DNA of 7,506 nucleotides from Streptomyces sp. NRRL F-4489. GTDB lineage: Bacteria > Actinomycetota > Actinomycetes > Streptomycetales > Streptomycetaceae. Every line of letters starts with the position of its first letter. The stretch's first letter is position 1. The DNA is taken from the NCBI RefSeq assembly GCF_001509485.1, contig NZ_LLZI01000082.1:1-7506 (forward strand). Direction: 5' to 3'. A model generated the notes under the pieces. The model was not told the origin of the DNA, ran no database searches, and saw only the letters and a program-made list of their open reading frames with translations. The translations under genes and the position numbers were made by a program. Shown here in pieces: positions 5,980-7,506 of the stretch.

Positions 5980-6521
5980 GCCGGGCCCTCCCCTTCTTCC
6001 CGCTCCCCCGCGCCCGGGGCACCGTGGCCACCGGGCGGCTCCACGGCGCCACCGGCACCACGGCCCGCGTCCGCACCCTCCGCCGCGTCCGAAAGACCCG
6101 CCGCGTCCGGAACACCCGAAAGACCCGCCGCATCCGGAACGTCCGCCGCACCGGCCCATCCGGTCCCGCCCGGGGCACCGCCCGGCCCCGTACCGCCGGC
6201 CGCTCCGGCGTGCGCGCCGGCCAGCGCCGTCTCCAGCTCGGCGATCCGCGCGTCCCGCTCGGCCAGCTCCGCGCCCAGCCGGTCCAGCACGTCGTCCACG
6301 TCGTCCATGCGATAACCGCGCACGGTGACGGGCAGGCGGACGGCTTCCACGTCGGCCCGGTCGAGCGGGCGGTCCTGGGGCAGCGGGTCGTACAGCCCCT
6401 CGGGCTCGGCGTCGGGCAGCCCGCCGCCCGCGCCGCCGGCGTCACCGCCGCCGACCACGACCAGCGTGACCGCGGCCACCACCACGACCATCGCGATCAG
6501 CATGAACCAGAACACGACCAC
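5976..6521 (-). CDS. Membrane-anchored DivIVA-domain protein
   Basis: A 181-residue protein with an N-terminal hydrophobic helix (about 3-23, FWFMLIAMVVVVAAVTLVVV), a Gly-rich linker, and a short DivIVA-like segment (about 57-100): DVEAVRLPVTVRGYRMDDVD followed by a predicted coiled coil (VLDRLGAELAERDARIAELE). The remaining tail, 101-181, is Gly/Ala/Pro-rich and probably disordered, with two PDAAGLS repeats. Only a fragment of the DivIVA domain is present, so a scaffolding role at the membrane is inferred. Start choice is uncertain: GTG 6521 has GGGGA touching it, whereas GTG 6515 (codon 3) has that site at good spacing and would give 179 residues beginning FWFM after the initiator. It is translationally coupled to tag and corresponds in position to Rv1209. 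It diverges from folP2 across 85 bases (6522-6606), where no convincing promoter was picked out. Confidence 0.82.
   Translation of the reverse strand: MVVFWFMLIAMVVVVAAVTLVVVGGGDAGGAGGGLPDAEPEGLYDPLPQDRPLDRADVEAVRLPVTVRGYRMDDVDDVLDRLGAELAERDARIAELETALAGAHAGAAGGTGPGGAPGGTGWAGAADVPDAAGLSGVPDAAGLSDAAEGADAGRGAGGAVEPPGGHGAPGAGEREEGEGPA
6091..6144. repeat. 27-bp tandem duplication in the DivIVA-protein tail
   Basis: Units at 6091-6117 and 6118-6144 agree at 24 of 27 bases. The length is nine codons, so the frame is kept; the minus-strand protein reads PDAAGLS twice (residues 129-135 and 138-144), and a partial third copy DAA follows. It lies in the low-complexity C-terminal tail. Confidence 0.8.
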
Positions 6522-6606
6522 TCCCCGGACTCTCTGTCTGGTCCGATCGTGCCATGCGGGTCTGACAGTTAGGGTCGCTCCCGGACCACGGAGAGGGAGT
6601 CAGGGA

Positions 6607-7467
6607 ATGCTGCGGCTGGGAAAACGCGAGTTCGGGGCGCATGAGCCGGTGATCATGGCGATCGTCAACCGGACGCCGGACTCGTTCTACGACCAGGGCG
6701 CGACGTTCCGCGACGAGCCCGCGCTCCACCGGGTGGAGCAGGCGATCGCCGACGGTGCCGCGATCATCGACATCGGCGGCGTCAAGGCCGGCCCCGGCGA
6801 GGAGGTGAGCGCCGAGGAGGAGGCGCGCCGCACGGTCGGCTTCGTGGCCGAGGTGCGCCGCCGCCACCCCGATGTGGTGATCAGCGTCGACACCTGGCGG
6901 CACGAGGTCGCCGAGGCGGTCTGCGAGGCCGGCGCGGATCTGCTCAACGACGCCTGGGGCGGGGTCGATCCGCGCCTGGCGGAGGTGGCCGCGCGGTACG
7001 GCGTGGGCCTGGTGTGCACGCACGCGGGCGGCGCCGAGCCGCGTACCCGGCCGCACCGGGTGGAGTACGACGACGTGATGGCCGACATCCTGCGGGTGAC
7101 GCTCGGACTGGCCGAGCGGGCCGCCGCGTTGGGGGTCCGGCGGGACGGGATCCTGATCGACCCGGGGCACGACTTCGGGAAGAACACCCGGCACAGCCTG
7201 GAGGCGACCCGGCGGCTGGGCGAGATGACGGACACGGGCTGGCCGGTGCTGGTGTCGCTGTCCAACAAGGACTTCGTCGGCGAGACGCTGGACAAACCGG
7301 TCAAGGAGCGGGTGCTGGGCACCCTGGCGACGACCGCGGTCTCCGCCTGGCTGGGCGCCCAGGTCTACCGCGTCCACGAGGTCGCCGAGACCCGCCAGAT
7401 CCTCGACATGGTCGCCTCGATCGCCGGGCACCGCCCCCCGGCAGTCGCCCGCCGAGGGCTGGCGTAA
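6607..7467 (+). CDS. folP2: Dihydropteroate synthase homologue, FolP2 type
   Basis: A 286-residue TIM-barrel protein of the pterin-binding family. The ATG at 6607 follows GAGAGGGAG (6591-6599) by 7 bases; the frame is open further upstream, but that part overlaps the divergent gene and has no homology. Most pterin-site residues of E. coli DHPS can be placed: Asn21 (IVNRTPDSFYD), Asp95 (SVDTW), Asn114 (LLNDAWGG), Asp185 (LIDPGHDFGKNT), Lys221 (SNKDFVGE), and Arg255 and His257 (YRVHEVAET). Loop 2, however, reads IDIGGVKAGPG instead of the usual DIGGESTRPG, so the Thr62/Arg63 equivalents are Ala61/Gly62. The same variant is recalled for M. tuberculosis FolP2 (Rv1207), reported to lack DHPS activity. 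A role in folate synthesis should not be assumed. The C-terminus PPAVARRGLA also resembles FolP2. Confidence 0.92.
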   Translation: MLRLGKREFGAHEPVIMAIVNRTPDSFYDQGATFRDEPALHRVEQAIADGAAIIDIGGVKAGPGEEVSAEEEARRTVGFVAEVRRRHPDVVISVDTWRHEVAEAVCEAGADLLNDAWGGVDPRLAEVAARYGVGLVCTHAGGAEPRTRPHRVEYDDVMADILRVTLGLAERAAALGVRRDGILIDPGHDFGKNTRHSLEATRRLGEMTDTGWPVLVSLSNKDFVGETLDKPVKERVLGTLATTAVSAWLGAQVYRVHEVAETRQILDMVASIAGHRPPAVARRGLA

Positions 7468-7500
7468 GGGGGCGGGGGGCTGGCGGGGGCGGCGGGAGGG
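7468..7500 (+). other. G-run cluster just after the folP2 stop (possible G-quadruplex)
   Basis: Directly after the TAA the plus strand has G-runs of 5, 6, 5, 3 and 3 separated by short loops (1, 5, 4 and 1 bases, the longer loops themselves containing GG). This fits the generic G3+N1-7 quadruplex pattern on the coding strand. No gene start could be supported in the last 39 bases. Confidence 0.4.
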
Positions 7501-7506
7501 TGGCCT

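Noticed and set aside
5980..6159. N-terminal 60-residue extension of the glycosylase (Gly/Arg/Cys-rich)
   Set aside because: It overlaps the DivIVA-domain gene in another frame, and family homology and the ribosome site support the ATG at 5979.
6325..6606. N-terminal 94-residue extension of FolP2
   Set aside because: It lies antisense to the DivIVA-domain gene and crosses the divergent promoter region; the Pro/Thr-rich translation has no family match.

Overview
The window looks like chromosomal core DNA of a high-G+C actinomycete, most probably Streptomyces or a close relative. The coding regions are strongly G/C-ending at third positions, GTG and TTG starts occur, and several proteins resemble Streptomyces/Mycobacterium families. 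No tRNA, rRNA, CRISPR array, insertion sequence or phage gene was seen.

Left third (1-3057, minus strand): an envelope-stress module read right to left. An ECF sigma factor of the mycobacterial SigE type (2095-2892, possible upstream start at 2994) overlaps by GTGA a membrane-anchored zinc-finger anti-sigma factor of the RseA type (1127-2098). After a 149-base gap comes the N-terminal, proline/alanine-rich part of a large protein that is probably an HtrA/DegP-type serine protease, running off the left edge (1-977). A GGAAC-N17-CGTT promoter at 3032-3057 suggests that the sigma factor drives its own operon. Diverging from it is a Rv1220c-like O-methyltransferase (3082-3765, plus) with an ambiguous non-ATG start.

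Middle (3766-5367): a long bidirectional hairpin terminator separates the methyltransferase from a convergent 55-residue DUF3117 protein (3983-4150, minus). A 325-base divergent spacer then carries a GATAAT promoter for DUF3117 and a CRP-like palindrome. Next is a PaaG-like crotonase (4476-5276, plus).

Right third (5368-7506): a minus-strand pair encodes a membrane-anchored DivIVA-domain protein (5976-6521) and, overlapping by ATGA, DNA-3-methyladenine glycosylase I (5368-5979). Divergent from them, after an 85-base spacer, is a FolP2-type dihydropteroate synthase homologue (6607-7467, plus) whose substrate loop 2 is altered.

From memory, the gene content matches the Mycobacterium tuberculosis Rv1207-Rv1223 neighbourhood (folP2, Rv1209, tagA, Rv1211, then the Rv1220c methyltransferase, sigE, rseA, htrA), with extra or missing genes and changed orientations. 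The region is therefore a conserved actinobacterial neighbourhood rather than an accessory island. The most interesting points are details: the predicted autoregulatory sigE promoter, the transmembrane form of the anti-sigma factor, the possible ATT start of the methyltransferase, and the FolP2 active-site divergence.
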